A DNA stretch of 57,852 nt from Oscillospiraceae bacterium Zagget12 (GCA_001941225.1 MSHM01000020.1:1768-59619); one strand, 5' to 3'. Shown: positions 9,701 through 18,821, counted from the stretch's first letter. The notes: generated by a model not told the origin, from the letters alone. A program made the numbers and translations.

Positions 9701-12700
9701 CGACCATGGAGGACTTGAGCTATCTCGAGGACGGAAGTACATGGGACAGCGGCGGAATATCGTTGTTCTCACTGGATACGGATAACGGCGCGGCGGGATT
9801 GAATACCTTAAACGGCAATTCCTATGAGTACGCGGATCCCGTTATTACCGACGACGGACAGATTGTAGCGTTCTTGGGCGTTCCGTCGGCATTGGCGGGC
9901 GAATATGAGGACGGCGACGCGGTTCAGGCGATGTTCGCCGTAAAGAGCAGCGGCGCGTATAAGAATCCGGAGGCGATTGACGATAACGACGGCTACGGAG
10001 ACAGCCAAATTTCATTGGCGGGCGGCGAGGACTTCGCCGTTGCGGCTTGGACGCGTCTTGCAGTGGATATTGAAAAGGAGGGCGGCGCGACGCTTACCTC
10101 CGACGATCAAATGATGATGATGAACGGCACGGAGATTTACGCGTCGGTTTATGACAGCGGTAATTGGGCAACCACGCGTATTACCGATAATTCTACCGCG
10201 GATCTCGCTCCGGTGGTTGCGTCGAACGGCACAAATGCGATTGTGGCATGGCGTTCGGTAAGCGCGAGCGACGGCGACGATTTGACGGACTTCGACCAGA
10301 AGGATACAATCCTGTATAAAATTTACAGCGACGGCGAATGGGGCGATACCCAAACGCTATATAACGGCACCTCCGGCAATGTTAAGGCTATTGTGGCGGA
10401 TATGCTCTCGGACGGCACTGCGGCTGTCGCATATACTCTTGATACCGACAGCGACAGCACCACCACGACCGACCGCGAGATTGTATACGCGGCGGTAAGC
10501 ACGGAAACGGGCGATGTTGTCCGCAATGTCCGCGCGACGAACGACAGCTATTTGGACGAAAATCCGCAGCTTACAACCGTTAAATTCGGCAGTGATGAGC
10601 GTTTCGTTCTCGGTTGGTATACCGAGGAGAGCGCGAGCGAGGACGGCGCGTCCGGTCTTGACGGCGACAGCGAGACGAACAGCGGCACGGAAACAACGGC
10701 GGATATTCGCCTGCTTGACTTTGACGCGAACGGTATAGCGACACAGCTTATGCCAGATTCGATAAGCGAGGCGGCGTCCGACGAGGAGGTCGAAATCACC
10801 TCCGATTTCCGCTTTACAAAGAACGCGGATACGATTGACGAGCTTTCTATACTTTGGGTTGAGAGAAGTAACGACAGTAATGACAGCGAGGACTATACCA
10901 TTTCTGATGAGGACGGCAGCTCCGAGACAAGCTACGACCTTTCGGAAAGCACTGCCGAAATGGATATTTTAAAGGGCGTCAAGTTCTATACCTACGGCGA
11001 TAATGATGAGATGATTTCATTCACCGGCGCGGTTGACGTGGCTGAAATGGGCGACGGCACCTTGATTGACAGCTTTGACGCTTACGTAAGCAATGACGAC
11101 GGCACAGAGATAAAAGCGGTAATTTTGGGTACCACCTACGGCGCGGACGGCGCAACGGTAACAAACGAGGCGGAAACCGAGGGCGGCGATACGGTTCAGT
11201 ATACCGTTCCGGCGGCGGAATCTTCGATGTATACCGCTACGGAAACCTACACCAACACAATCGACGTGCCCGCGTTTATACCGGATTACGATACGATTAA
11301 GCTCGGCGCAAAGACAGAAATTTGGTTCAGCGTTGAGAATAACGGAATTTTGCCGATTAATAAATTGGAATTTACAGTCGGCGATACAGTTACGACATAT
11401 GAGGACCTCAATCTTCTGCCCGGAAACAGCCTACAGGTTTATGCGGATTATCAGGTTCCCGAAGACGGGGTTGAGGATCCTGATTTCAGCGTTACCGCGA
11501 CGTTTACGGACACATCGACCGATACATATGAGGGTATGATGTACCTAAATCTTCCCGACGTGGAGATTACGGACGCGTCCATAGTAAACGAGGAGGAAGG
11601 CATAAGAACAATTCAGGTTAAGCTTAACAACACAACCGATGCCGCGCTCGGAACGTCGAGCGGCACGAGTGTAAGGCTTGGTTTCTACTCCGACGCGACA
11701 TACGAAACACCGATTGACGGCTTGAGTGCGATAGAAATTACCGACGCGGACGACCTCGCTATGATTGACGAGGGCGGCTACAGTATTCAGACTGATTTCA
11801 ATTTGAATGACTACCTTGCGGACGGCGATGAAATTCCCGATGCCGGTATTACCGTGTATATTAAGGCGGAGGTTATCGACACCGATACCGACGCGGCGCA
11901 GGGCGAGCCGAGCACATATAACAATTACGCGACTGTGACCTGTGAGAATCTAAAGACGCGTACCGGTGTGGATGCGACCGTGACAAGTGATTTGTCGGTA
12001 GACAGCGAAGAACAAACCGCAAAGGTTACGGTATATTTGCAGAATACAAGCCTTGCCGAAACGGAAACGGGCAATGTTATCGTTACACTTCTCGACTCCG
12101 ACGGAAAGGCTGTGGCATTGAAACAAAGCTATACGGGAAATGCCGCCGGCGCATCGCTTGCAAGCGTTGGCGAGGACGGATTGATTACTCTTGCGGGCGA
12201 GGAAAAGGCGACCGAGACATTTGAGTTTACAAATGTAACCGGTGTTTCATCGGTGCAGGTTGCATATTCCTCTTTGACTCTGGATACCGCGTCTGCGGCG
12301 CTTTCGAGTCTGACGTTCAGCAATATCCCGGGAATTACCGTGGACAGCTTTGAGTATAATGAGGAAACGGGTAATTACGAGGCGACCGCGGAGGTTGAAA
12401 ATGTAACCACAACCACCGTTACGGCTGTGACGGAATCCGCATCGGCAACCGTAAATATCGGCGATTCAAGCGGCACCGTTTCGTTGGCGGAAACGGTTGA
12501 TGTTGCTCCGGGCGATGATAATACCATTACCGTTAATGTAAGCGATGACCTAAACGGCTCGACCGATAACAGAACATACGTTTTGACGGTATCGAACAGC
12601 GTGTCATATACAATGAGCGCAAAGGTTACAAGCACAGCGGACGCATACTATCCTTACGATGAGATAACCGTAGATGTTTACGCTAAGCCCGATATGGATT

Positions 12701-15639
12701 CGACCATCACAGCGGCGCAGATTGCGTTTGACGGCGATTGGTACACCGTGACCGCGGCGAAAGGCACCGGCGACAGTGATACTGTGGAGGTCGGCGAGGG
12801 CACGAATGTGGTTTCGATTGCGTATGACAGTGAGATTTCCGCGACAACGACCGAGGAAACAAAAATTGCGACAGTGACGCTCAAAGTAAACGAAAACGCG
12901 GTGACCGATTCGGCGGCGGCAATAGAGTTTGCCGAGGATAACACCTATTTAAGCGATAACACGTCGGTAAATTATGAGATTACCCCGACATTCGCCTCCG
13001 CGCCGACAGTTGTGGTGTATAACCTGATGCTGACGCTCTCATCGGGAGATAACGCAAGCTTTGATTCGGCAACGGATCCGACAATCGCGTATTTGAAATA
13101 CAATGAAACAGGCTTGTATTCCGACGCGGCGCGCGCTACTGAGATAACATCGCTCCCGACCGCAACGGCGGCGGAGGGCTACGAGCTGAAGAGCGGCTAT
13201 TGGACGTTGACGCTCGGTGATGAAACAGACGGAACACAGATTACGGAAACGGAGCTTTTGAGCAAGGTATGGACGGACAGCGGCTCGGCAATTCCCACGG
13301 CGCTGGAGCAGTTCACCGTTACGATAACCGCACCGGACGCCAAATACGGCACGATAACCTATGACGGCGCGGCGGTCAGCGGCAGTAAAGAAATCACCGT
13401 AAACGAGGAAACGACATACGGTGAGATAATCTCCAAGATTGCGTTCACAACGGCTGACGGAACGGCTTACGTTTTGAAAACATGGCAGCTCGGCGACAGC
13501 GGTGTGTACGTCGGAGCAGATGACACCACCGCAGTATCCGAAGACACCACACTTAATCCGGTAATAACCGACGATACATTTACGATGACGCTTGACAACG
13601 GCGATAATTGGAGCTTTGACGGTGTTACCGGAGCAACGCTCAAGGAGGGTAATGAATACACCGTCACCTACGATACAAATGTAACATTTAAGCTCACGCC
13701 TGCCGAGGGCTACGCGATATACGGCGTAAGCTATTCGGTTGCCGACGGCACAGCCGTTACAATTTCGGCGGATACAGACGGCACATTTACTATCCCGGGC
13801 AGTGCGATTATCGGCGATATGAATCTTGAGGTAATCTCGAAGGAGTATCATACGGTAACCTTTGACGCGGGTACAGGCTCGTCTATGACAAAGGGCACCT
13901 ATTACGCGTGGGACGGTATCGCGGGATTGTATACCGATAAAGACGACCTCGGCTTGTCTGGCAGTGTGGCTGCGTCTGCGATAAAGAACGATTTGGCGGC
14001 AGACACAAGCGATGAGGACAACGGCAGTAAATACCGTCTTGCGGCGGACACGGCGGCGGAGCCTCTGTGGACGGACGGAGACAGCGACGTTACAACGGCG
14101 GATATATTGAAGAAGGCATACACCGCCGACACGGATTATACCGCTAATGCGGTTAAGCAGTATCTTCTGACCTTTGCGGACGGAGATGAGGGATTTGACA
14201 GCTATGACAGCAGTGCGGATCTCAAGCTTTGGATTGACGACGGCAGCAGTATAACAGGTATGAGCTATTCCGTTCCGACCGTAACGGCGGAAAGCTATTA
14301 TGAGTTTGAGAATTGGAGCATTGACTCCGACACGTATAGCGAGGACGATCTTGCGGCACTTGAGATAACCGGTGCAAAGACAGTGACGCCGGTATTCAAA
14401 AAGATAGATTACAGCGTAACCTTTAACGCGGGAGCGGCAGGTACGTTTACCGATATAAACGGCGTAGACGGCACCGAGGGTTCGTATACCGCTCAGTGGA
14501 ATGAAGAGGATATTACATTTAAGTTCGAGGCGGACACAAGCTATAACATTACGGCTGTAAAATATCAGGTCGGCACCGATGCGGCGATAGCTCTTACCGA
14601 GGAGGACGGCGTATATACTATTCCGAAGGCGAACATAACCGGCAATATCGTTGTGACGGTTGTGGCTGATGGAATTCGTACATACACGTTCGTTATTGCG
14701 TCGGAGGACGCGGCTAAGGGTACGTTGAGCGGCACAAGCGCGGTTGTGACCGAGGTCGGCGAAACACCCGATCTTACGGACGTAGTCGTTACGGTGAACA
14801 GCGGATACATGTTCGAGGGCTGGAAACTTAACGGTGATGATACCGTTTATTCAAACAGCGATATAGAGAGCGAAACGGTCACAGACACAACCGATAACCG
14901 CATATATACGGCGGTGTTCTCGCTGACAGACCTTGAAACGACATACGACAGCACTCTTATTTCAAGCATAAGCGGTCTTGAAAACGGCAAAGCCCATATC
15001 GGCACCGACATCGTAATAACGCCCAACAATAACCTTGCGATTATAAGCGTTACCTATACGATTGGAGACGGCGAGGCGCAGACGGTGACGGCAAACAGCG
15101 ACGGCACATACACGATAAACGGCAGCGCGCTGACCGATGATGTTGAAATAACCGTGAATCCGGTAACGGATAAAAACGGCGATGCGGTATACTTCGAGTT
15201 TATCGCGCGCGACAGCTATTTCGGCGAGGGCGTATACTCAAGTGAGGAACGCAAAATAGCACTGCTTACGACCGGCGAAATCGACGGTTCGTACACGATT
15301 GACGGCAGCGGAGACTTCTATTATTCCGACCGCTACGGCGCGTATGTAATCTGGGTTGACGCGGCTGAAACCGCGGCAACGCTGAACACGAAACTCGGCT
15401 ATAACGAGCAGGGAACCCCGACCGAAATCACCTACGACGGCGATATTAACAAAACCGGAACGGTAACGGCAGGCGACGCGGGTATTATAAACGATATTCT
15501 GAAGAGCCGATATAACGGTACCTTGTCTGATGAGCAGCTCTTTATGCTCGATACGGACGATCTTTCGACGGGCGGCGGCAGTGAAAAATCGGTTTACAGC
15601 TCCGACGTTGTATGGATTTTGGAGGAAAGCGTTAAATGA
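3763..15639 (+). CDS. Giant exported multidomain surface protein with C-terminal dockerin-like module
   Basis: A 3958-residue protein (roughly 0.4 MDa). GGAGG lies 10 nt before the ATG. Residues 1-29 are a signal peptide (KK, hydrophobic core, AFA-S). Then follow an acidic helical region (about 30-170), Ig/Calx-beta-like beta-sandwich segments, and a Gly/aromatic-rich beta domain (about 1745-1930). A sialidase- or propeller-like repeat region (2020-2290) contains blocks such as LAPVVASNGTNAIVAWRS. CARDB-like segments (2485-2730), a cadherin-like sandwich (2845-2945), a cohesin-like domain (2947-3086) and InlB-B-like repeats (3095-3800) come next. The tail GDINKTGTVTAGD is the first calcium loop of a type I dockerin; the second loop is degenerate. 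There is no LPXTG or SLH anchor. The stop overlaps the start of the cohesin/SLH gene (ATGA), so the partner is made alongside. The substrate or ligand is unknown and domain borders are approximate. Confidence 0.9.
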   Translation: MMKKLWKRVTAALLCVMMTAMVLPTAAFASLLGNDSATNAEILAALEEICGSEEEAELYYAMLRQYDLLDEDGNAIEDWEITMNGKSVTLEEIRDLLNAAGTDLSQTVMVDGTPITLENLQTIIAIEDYLAYLQETYFNGYQWSSEQLANLQSLVEQINSTGIEVLSSDSGITVTDWPSGVSHNARVTVTDNGDGTFTAVLSGAMEEQAVSFDWAALSGTQTVSGSGTVELTANSAGVDSETVSFTMETMDADDADNPVRSEADLVYYLKLDNITNALFSNEKTTMSVECTTDATVSEMAGEFDIVGTDDAATYEYEFSEAQKNAIRWGNVDTLTLTESTFFTSTPDVYSEYLSGYTGILGGTVSHTGSPIVSFCEDDVVINNMVDGTKMYGYFYNITVQADFIDDSGNSDTVVDYYCEVNDGGTIVWDPCTLEDSHFERLFYFDETGSLSTALDADSLGDFTSLKLTGERNESSLHYVIFYSGFEDLPVYAMCGEGYYTLFDEEEEYYDEYTDEWTGKYGCVTAHFTNENAEVTVEDISFPEGTYYPGQVVPVTVTFSEPVDASTAVVKFNGDDTEYSPVKTSGYSNVLTFAYTVQSADNTTLSLSSITATEYSGYTLSDYNPDESSGTGMLLDGVTLAEPQKEDAITDVSAEIDYSDITAPVMTVTVSISDDEDLTAWLGNDFTQNEDGDFVSDSLKILYNDEKYDLIANSESITGGTLSATISLGMAIESTVHVSELLLDGELVIGRCGVAEQDPFVFVEEDDITAGVSILNSDGTEYTYTDDTKTVYIQDNPSVSASITLTGSGYTYGDTSNVTTYDENGDIVDENADFVWWVGNEDGTEITTTYANISADGTVTPTGSAGTAYIYLDVINGGIDGYGFTVSAGSVTFASGLTPFLKIPNNKLETVSGKDVTVYWTSNICDKNGEETTTFTVTVTRGDDTDTYTLTGTASNPVSTYTVSGSDLEYDYSAAANNTITVTVSAEYAGVTYEASAEIILDSTPAVVNLDSLDSYYILDTAGSVNIDWNITNFDKAADNTSELFELLVTRGSNTVAKVTDPGDTTGDGSYTGSYALSIADVNANKSDSSSYREVYTVTIKAKNGTDSTWSYDSFMFYVYDENALDLWIDGEAQDSLTMNNADKIAAMSQDEILALNRDIYLKNTISANYGDYAWSELADQIAWASSDSSTVSVNYQQGTLYENIENFSYVSYRPTTEFGLSGLADGTAKITAKHTLTGMTESIDVDVETLTDKLYLFQCYPQTTTTLTYTNGDGETKTVYSDDTGAAAIYEASGIASDVYCSSESEGISYLGTFYNSSLKSGEGDWTSLERYPCNNLTLRQAAYAYVYLKNPDGTPYTGSVVVRGGVYVNGEYIKDANFKYNKTTASASSAGYEDTTVSITSNGKLAVAMDQEQWDLEGELTAEDEVSYVFQIDTGGVDYYPLFVTIDATVNEDAYVGNGEAVATFESNTTGERKPYISSQTLLYDGYRTPTSILNSTGTIGLSESYPAATLTTTVMWWGETADEDPQNSLQLYTSSRIPVADGTGEYTIDNEGYPFSDLIVTTYTVTLDKSSLDGVVKQGETSGLVLDYYKDGTNLTRLESLSFSISNMTDVGAPEDSSDLLAQIKNMGSYAGTNAKDAKKDFGDQFVNIALNLVSSDSYTTGDSSMFSMQLAPTSDPTKFLGFIEVNIGNMSDEDQVTGVYANGDNSGEEDWDYSPGLSELLTLAGKKSVSDYLLKDATNVLNGKGVRNISFDIGGYMESLVYYDVESASWKIQILSGGFNAGGGLSYTWSWNTVVGCIPFTASLAIGGTAEVSMDAITMSYTNDSGTLTMGNDYLTELRIYLYMYFFAGIGFDYSIIAFKLGIYGQIDVDMRFDFLNRPSDGASQGIENLTGQHFQIDGQIGLEFVVKFLFIKYEKIFCSYSFNLLNTSTNEWESIQEIWENDQAAYQSTISSLLGNGTLSLTSVGGQQMLSLNLAPTMEDLSYLEDGSTWDSGGISLFSLDTDNGAAGLNTLNGNSYEYADPVITDDGQIVAFLGVPSALAGEYEDGDAVQAMFAVKSSGAYKNPEAIDDNDGYGDSQISLAGGEDFAVAAWTRLAVDIEKEGGATLTSDDQMMMMNGTEIYASVYDSGNWATTRITDNSTADLAPVVASNGTNAIVAWRSVSASDGDDLTDFDQKDTILYKIYSDGEWGDTQTLYNGTSGNVKAIVADMLSDGTAAVAYTLDTDSDSTTTTDREIVYAAVSTETGDVVRNVRATNDSYLDENPQLTTVKFGSDERFVLGWYTEESASEDGASGLDGDSETNSGTETTADIRLLDFDANGIATQLMPDSISEAASDEEVEITSDFRFTKNADTIDELSILWVERSNDSNDSEDYTISDEDGSSETSYDLSESTAEMDILKGVKFYTYGDNDEMISFTGAVDVAEMGDGTLIDSFDAYVSNDDGTEIKAVILGTTYGADGATVTNEAETEGGDTVQYTVPAAESSMYTATETYTNTIDVPAFIPDYDTIKLGAKTEIWFSVENNGILPINKLEFTVGDTVTTYEDLNLLPGNSLQVYADYQVPEDGVEDPDFSVTATFTDTSTDTYEGMMYLNLPDVEITDASIVNEEEGIRTIQVKLNNTTDAALGTSSGTSVRLGFYSDATYETPIDGLSAIEITDADDLAMIDEGGYSIQTDFNLNDYLADGDEIPDAGITVYIKAEVIDTDTDAAQGEPSTYNNYATVTCENLKTRTGVDATVTSDLSVDSEEQTAKVTVYLQNTSLAETETGNVIVTLLDSDGKAVALKQSYTGNAAGASLASVGEDGLITLAGEEKATETFEFTNVTGVSSVQVAYSSLTLDTASAALSSLTFSNIPGITVDSFEYNEETGNYEATAEVENVTTTTVTAVTESASATVNIGDSSGTVSLAETVDVAPGDDNTITVNVSDDLNGSTDNRTYVLTVSNSVSYTMSAKVTSTADAYYPYDEITVDVYAKPDMDSTITAAQIAFDGDWYTVTAAKGTGDSDTVEVGEGTNVVSIAYDSEISATTTEETKIATVTLKVNENAVTDSAAAIEFAEDNTYLSDNTSVNYEITPTFASAPTVVVYNLMLTLSSGDNASFDSATDPTIAYLKYNETGLYSDAARATEITSLPTATAAEGYELKSGYWTLTLGDETDGTQITETELLSKVWTDSGSAIPTALEQFTVTITAPDAKYGTITYDGAAVSGSKEITVNEETTYGEIISKIAFTTADGTAYVLKTWQLGDSGVYVGADDTTAVSEDTTLNPVITDDTFTMTLDNGDNWSFDGVTGATLKEGNEYTVTYDTNVTFKLTPAEGYAIYGVSYSVADGTAVTISADTDGTFTIPGSAIIGDMNLEVISKEYHTVTFDAGTGSSMTKGTYYAWDGIAGLYTDKDDLGLSGSVAASAIKNDLAADTSDEDNGSKYRLAADTAAEPLWTDGDSDVTTADILKKAYTADTDYTANAVKQYLLTFADGDEGFDSYDSSADLKLWIDDGSSITGMSYSVPTVTAESYYEFENWSIDSDTYSEDDLAALEITGAKTVTPVFKKIDYSVTFNAGAAGTFTDINGVDGTEGSYTAQWNEEDITFKFEADTSYNITAVKYQVGTDAAIALTEEDGVYTIPKANITGNIVVTVVADGIRTYTFVIASEDAAKGTLSGTSAVVTEVGETPDLTDVVVTVNSGYMFEGWKLNGDDTVYSNSDIESETVTDTTDNRIYTAVFSLTDLETTYDSTLISSISGLENGKAHIGTDIVITPNNNLAIISVTYTIGDGEAQTVTANSDGTYTINGSALTDDVEITVNPVTDKNGDAVYFEFIARDSYFGEGVYSSEERKIALLTTGEIDGSYTIDGSGDFYYSDRYGAYVIWVDAAETAATLNTKLGYNEQGTPTEITYDGDINKTGTVTAGDAGIINDILKSRYNGTLSDEQLFMLDTDDLSTGGGSEKSVYSSDVVWILEESVK

Positions 15640-17420
15640 AAAATACAATAAAAGCAAAATTAACAGCTCTGCTGATTTCTGCGGCGATGCTCCCTATGGG
15701 GAGCTTTGCCGCAAGCGCGGCGGATTCATATGACTTCACTCTTTACGCGGACGGCGGCGCCTCCGCCGCCGTATCGGCAGGCGATGAGGTTGAAATTACT
15801 CTTGCGATAGAGGGCGATGAGGATTACACATTCTATTCCATGCAGGATTATGTGAAATTCGACACCGATTATTTCGAGCTTGACGAGGACAGTATAACAG
15901 TGAAACAGCAGCTCAACTCGAGCGGACTGTACACGGATATATTCTCCGCTGTGCCGATAGACGTGTACGGCGCGGGTTATGACAGGATTTTTATAAACCG
16001 CGTGTCGCTCACGGGAATTGCCTTTTCGGCAAAGGAAACAATATTGACCTTTACGCTTACGGCACTCCAAGACGGCGTTACCGATATAACGCATTACCGC
16101 ACGGAAATGCTTGACAGCGAAGGCAGCCGGCTCACCGTAAACGAAAATACGGCAACGGTTACGATAGGCGATGCCACACCTTCGCCGACAACCGCGCCGA
16201 CCGCGTCACCCGAGGTTAATCCCACGGCGGCGCCCACTACGGCGCCCACTGCGGCGTCTACTACGGCACCCACAGCGACACCGGCGGTACTTACGGTATC
16301 ATCGACGCCCGCCGCGTCGAATATAACGCGCGGAAGTACTCTTTCAAAATCGACGCTCAGCGGCGGCACCGTGGTCAATGCCGACGGCGAAACGGTAAGC
16401 GGCTCGTGGGCATGGCTTGACGGCACCGAAACTATGTCAAGCACCGGAACATACGAAAGAACGGCGGTGTTTACCGCTGATGACGATACCTACGGTACGG
16501 TCGAGGTGACTGTGTCCGTAAAGGTATACACAAGCTCCGGCGGCTCGTCAAGCAGCTCAAGCGGTACGAGCAGTGCTACGGCATACACGATAAATGTTGA
16601 CAACAGCGTGGTGTATGGTACGGCGGAGGCCAACACATCAACCGCGAAAGCGGGAGATACGGTAACAATCAAAATATCTCCCGTCGTAGGCTACTCGGCG
16701 GACAATGTAACCGTAACGGATAGCTACGGAAACAAAATAGAAGTGACGCAAAACGCGGACGGAACCTATTCGTTCGTTATGCCCTCCTCGGAGGTAAGCA
16801 TTGACGTTGAGTATATCGAAACGGACGGCACATCGGACGCGGACGGAACCGATACGCACGATACCTGTCCGAGCGAGCCGTATACAGATGTTGATACATC
16901 GCTTTGGTATCATAAGTATGTCGATTACGTTATAGAAAACGGTTTAATGACCGGCACATCGGACACGACATTCGAGCCTGACACAACGACAACGCGCGGT
17001 ATGATTGTTAGCATACTGCACCGTTTGGAGGGCAAACCCGAGGCGGACGGCAATTCGGTATTTACCGATGTCGCGGCGGGCGAATGGTATGCGGACGCGG
17101 TAACGTGGGCGGCTGAAAACAACATAGTCGCAGGCTACGGCGACGGAACATTCGGTCCGAATGACACCATCACGCGCAAGCAAACGGCGGCAATATTGTA
17201 CCGCTACGCGGACTATAAGGGCTATGATATGAGCGCGTCGGGCGACATCTCCGTATTTGCCGACGCGAACGAGGTAAGCGCCTACGCCGTAACCGCCATA
17301 CAGTGGGCGGTAGGCACCGGTCTTGTATCCGGCAGGGACGACGGCACGCTTGACCCGCAGTCCGGCGCGACCAGAGCCGAAACAGCCGCGATGCTGATGC
17401 GGTTTATAGAATCAGATTGA
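15636..17420 (+). CDS. Cohesin-like/SLH cell-surface anchoring protein
   Basis: A 594-residue exported protein. The signal peptide (1-28) ends in AASAA. A cohesin-like beta-sandwich (about 30-180) carries family-typical features: a DFTLYADGG start, YVKFDTDYFEL and ETILTFTLTAL. A Thr/Pro linker (about 183-225), an Ig-like domain, a Ser/Gly linker and an InlB-like repeat (about 310-395) follow. Three SLH domains (about 414-594: YTDVDTSLWYHKYV, FTDVAAGEWYADAV, FADANEVSAYAV) bind secondary cell-wall polymer. The ATG overlaps the TGA of the giant dockerin gene by ATGA, indicating translational coupling. By analogy with cellulosomal anchoring scaffoldins, it probably holds the giant protein on the cell surface; that interaction is inferred. 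A terminator follows. Confidence 0.88.
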   Translation: MKNTIKAKLTALLISAAMLPMGSFAASAADSYDFTLYADGGASAAVSAGDEVEITLAIEGDEDYTFYSMQDYVKFDTDYFELDEDSITVKQQLNSSGLYTDIFSAVPIDVYGAGYDRIFINRVSLTGIAFSAKETILTFTLTALQDGVTDITHYRTEMLDSEGSRLTVNENTATVTIGDATPSPTTAPTASPEVNPTAAPTTAPTAASTTAPTATPAVLTVSSTPAASNITRGSTLSKSTLSGGTVVNADGETVSGSWAWLDGTETMSSTGTYERTAVFTADDDTYGTVEVTVSVKVYTSSGGSSSSSSGTSSATAYTINVDNSVVYGTAEANTSTAKAGDTVTIKISPVVGYSADNVTVTDSYGNKIEVTQNADGTYSFVMPSSEVSIDVEYIETDGTSDADGTDTHDTCPSEPYTDVDTSLWYHKYVDYVIENGLMTGTSDTTFEPDTTTTRGMIVSILHRLEGKPEADGNSVFTDVAAGEWYADAVTWAAENNIVAGYGDGTFGPNDTITRKQTAAILYRYADYKGYDMSASGDISVFADANEVSAYAVTAIQWAVGTGLVSGRDDGTLDPQSGATRAETAAMLMRFIESD

Positions 17421-17444
17421 CAGAAAAATATATCGGATAACAAA

Positions 17445-17484
17445 CAGCCGAGGCGAAAATGCCTCGGCTGTTGCGGTTTTATTT
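17445..17484 (+). terminator. Terminator after the cohesin/SLH gene
   Basis: A 10-bp perfect stem CAGCCGAGGC (17445-17454) / GCCTCGGCTG (17461-17470), followed by a T-rich stretch. It lies between two converging genes and may serve both. Confidence 0.8.
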
Positions 17485-17520
17485 GAATATTTCATCTTAC
17501 GCGCTTTTTATTTTAAAATT

Positions 17521-18774
17521 TTATCTGTTTTTCAAAACCTCGTTTTCGTACGCCTTGATTTCATCAAACCAAGCCTCGTCACCCGCGACAGAGCAGCGCT
17601 CGCAGTATTCGCGCCAAACATCGCCGAAGGGCAGCAGCTTGACCTCCTCCTGCATTGCCATAAGCTCGGTAAACTCGCCGTTTGCCTGAAGTGCCTTTAA
17701 TTTGTCGTGCGGCGTGCAAAGCGCGAAGAGCAACGCTTTTTGCCAACTTCTGAAACCTACCGCCCAAGCGGAAATTCTGTTGATGCTCGCGTCAAAGAAA
17801 TCGAGCGCCATATACGTCCTGTCAACAGCTCCGCAGCGCACAATTTCCTTTGCCATTTCCTTTGTTTCATCGTCAAGCAATACAACGTGGTCGCTGTCCC
17901 AACGGACGCCTCTTGTTATGTGCAGCGCGATTTCGGGGAAAAAGCATAAAAGCGCGGGAATTTTATCGGACACAACCTCCGTCGGGTGGTAATGTCCGTT
18001 ATCCATAAGCGGCAGGCACTTGTCCTTATGCTCCGCCGCAAAGCTCAACGTAAATTCCGATGAGCCGGTCGTGTACGCCTCAACGCCGATGCCGAACACC
18101 TTCGATTCAACGCAGGGTTTAACCTTGTTAAAGTCAAACGGCTCGGATAAAATTTGCTCTATTGAATCCTTGTATAACATTCTCGGCGTCATTCTGTCGG
18201 CGGGAACGTCCTTGAATCCGTCGCCCGTCCATATGTTCATTACGCAGGGAATACCTGTTTCCTCCGCAAAATACTGCGATATGCGTATACATGCCTTGCC
18301 GTGCTCTATCCAGAATTTGCGGACATTTTCGTCGGGACTTGAGAGAGTTAAGCCGTCCTTTTGCATAGGGTGAGAGAAGAAAGTCGGGTTAAAGTCGATA
18401 CCGAGATTTCTTTCCTTTGCGAACTCAACCCACTTTTTGAAATGCTTAGGCTCTATCTTGTCGCGGTCAACCGCCTCGCCCGGCTCGAATATCGCATAGC
18501 TTGCGTGAACATTTATCTTCTTCGTTCCGGGACAAAGCGACATAGCCTTATCCATATCCGCCATAAGCTCCTCGGGAGTTTTTGCCTTTCCCGGATAATC
18601 GCCCGTGGTCTGCAAACCGCCGTTTAAGGGACCGTCATGGTCGAATCCTATCACGTCGTCGCCCTGCCAACAATGCAGTGAAACGGGGATTTTCTTCGCC
18701 GCCTCCATTGCTTTGTCGGTGTCAACGCCCCATTTTGCAAACATTTCCTTTGCGCTTTCGTATCTTGTGCTCAT
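17521..18774 (-). CDS. rhaA: L-rhamnose isomerase
   Basis: Converts L-rhamnose to L-rhamnulose, a Mn-dependent cytoplasmic reaction and the first step of rhamnose breakdown. The 417 residues match the usual length of about 418. Recognisable blocks are KIPVSLHCWQGDDV, the metal-site stretches NVHASYA, GIDFNPTFFSHP, MDNGHYHPTE and WDSDHVV, and the ALDFFDASINR segment. ATG 18774 has an AGAGG ribosome site. It is the last gene of a minus-strand run, 47 bp after an exported flavodoxin/AKR gene. No rhaB or rhaD is adjacent, so either the rest of the pathway is elsewhere or the enzyme serves a related sugar. Confidence 0.95.
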   Translation of the reverse strand: MSTRYESAKEMFAKWGVDTDKAMEAAKKIPVSLHCWQGDDVIGFDHDGPLNGGLQTTGDYPGKAKTPEELMADMDKAMSLCPGTKKINVHASYAIFEPGEAVDRDKIEPKHFKKWVEFAKERNLGIDFNPTFFSHPMQKDGLTLSSPDENVRKFWIEHGKACIRISQYFAEETGIPCVMNIWTGDGFKDVPADRMTPRMLYKDSIEQILSEPFDFNKVKPCVESKVFGIGVEAYTTGSSEFTLSFAAEHKDKCLPLMDNGHYHPTEVVSDKIPALLCFFPEIALHITRGVRWDSDHVVLLDDETKEMAKEIVRCGAVDRTYMALDFFDASINRISAWAVGFRSWQKALLFALCTPHDKLKALQANGEFTELMAMQEEVKLLPFGDVWREYCERCSVAGDEAWFDEIKAYENEVLKNR

Positions 18775-18821
18775 AATTTTACCTCTTTTCTTAATATTTT
18801 TACTTGCCTTGACGGCAAAAT

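Noticed and set aside
13039-13851. 270-residue minus-strand open frame antisense to the giant gene
   Set aside because: Antisense shadow of a GC-biased, repeat-rich coding sequence; no ribosome site and a Cys/Arg/Val-rich nonsense composition.
15238-15657. 139-residue minus-strand open frame over the junction of the two surface genes
   Set aside because: It lies fully antisense to the dockerin-like coding region, whose protein features and ATGA overlap are well supported.
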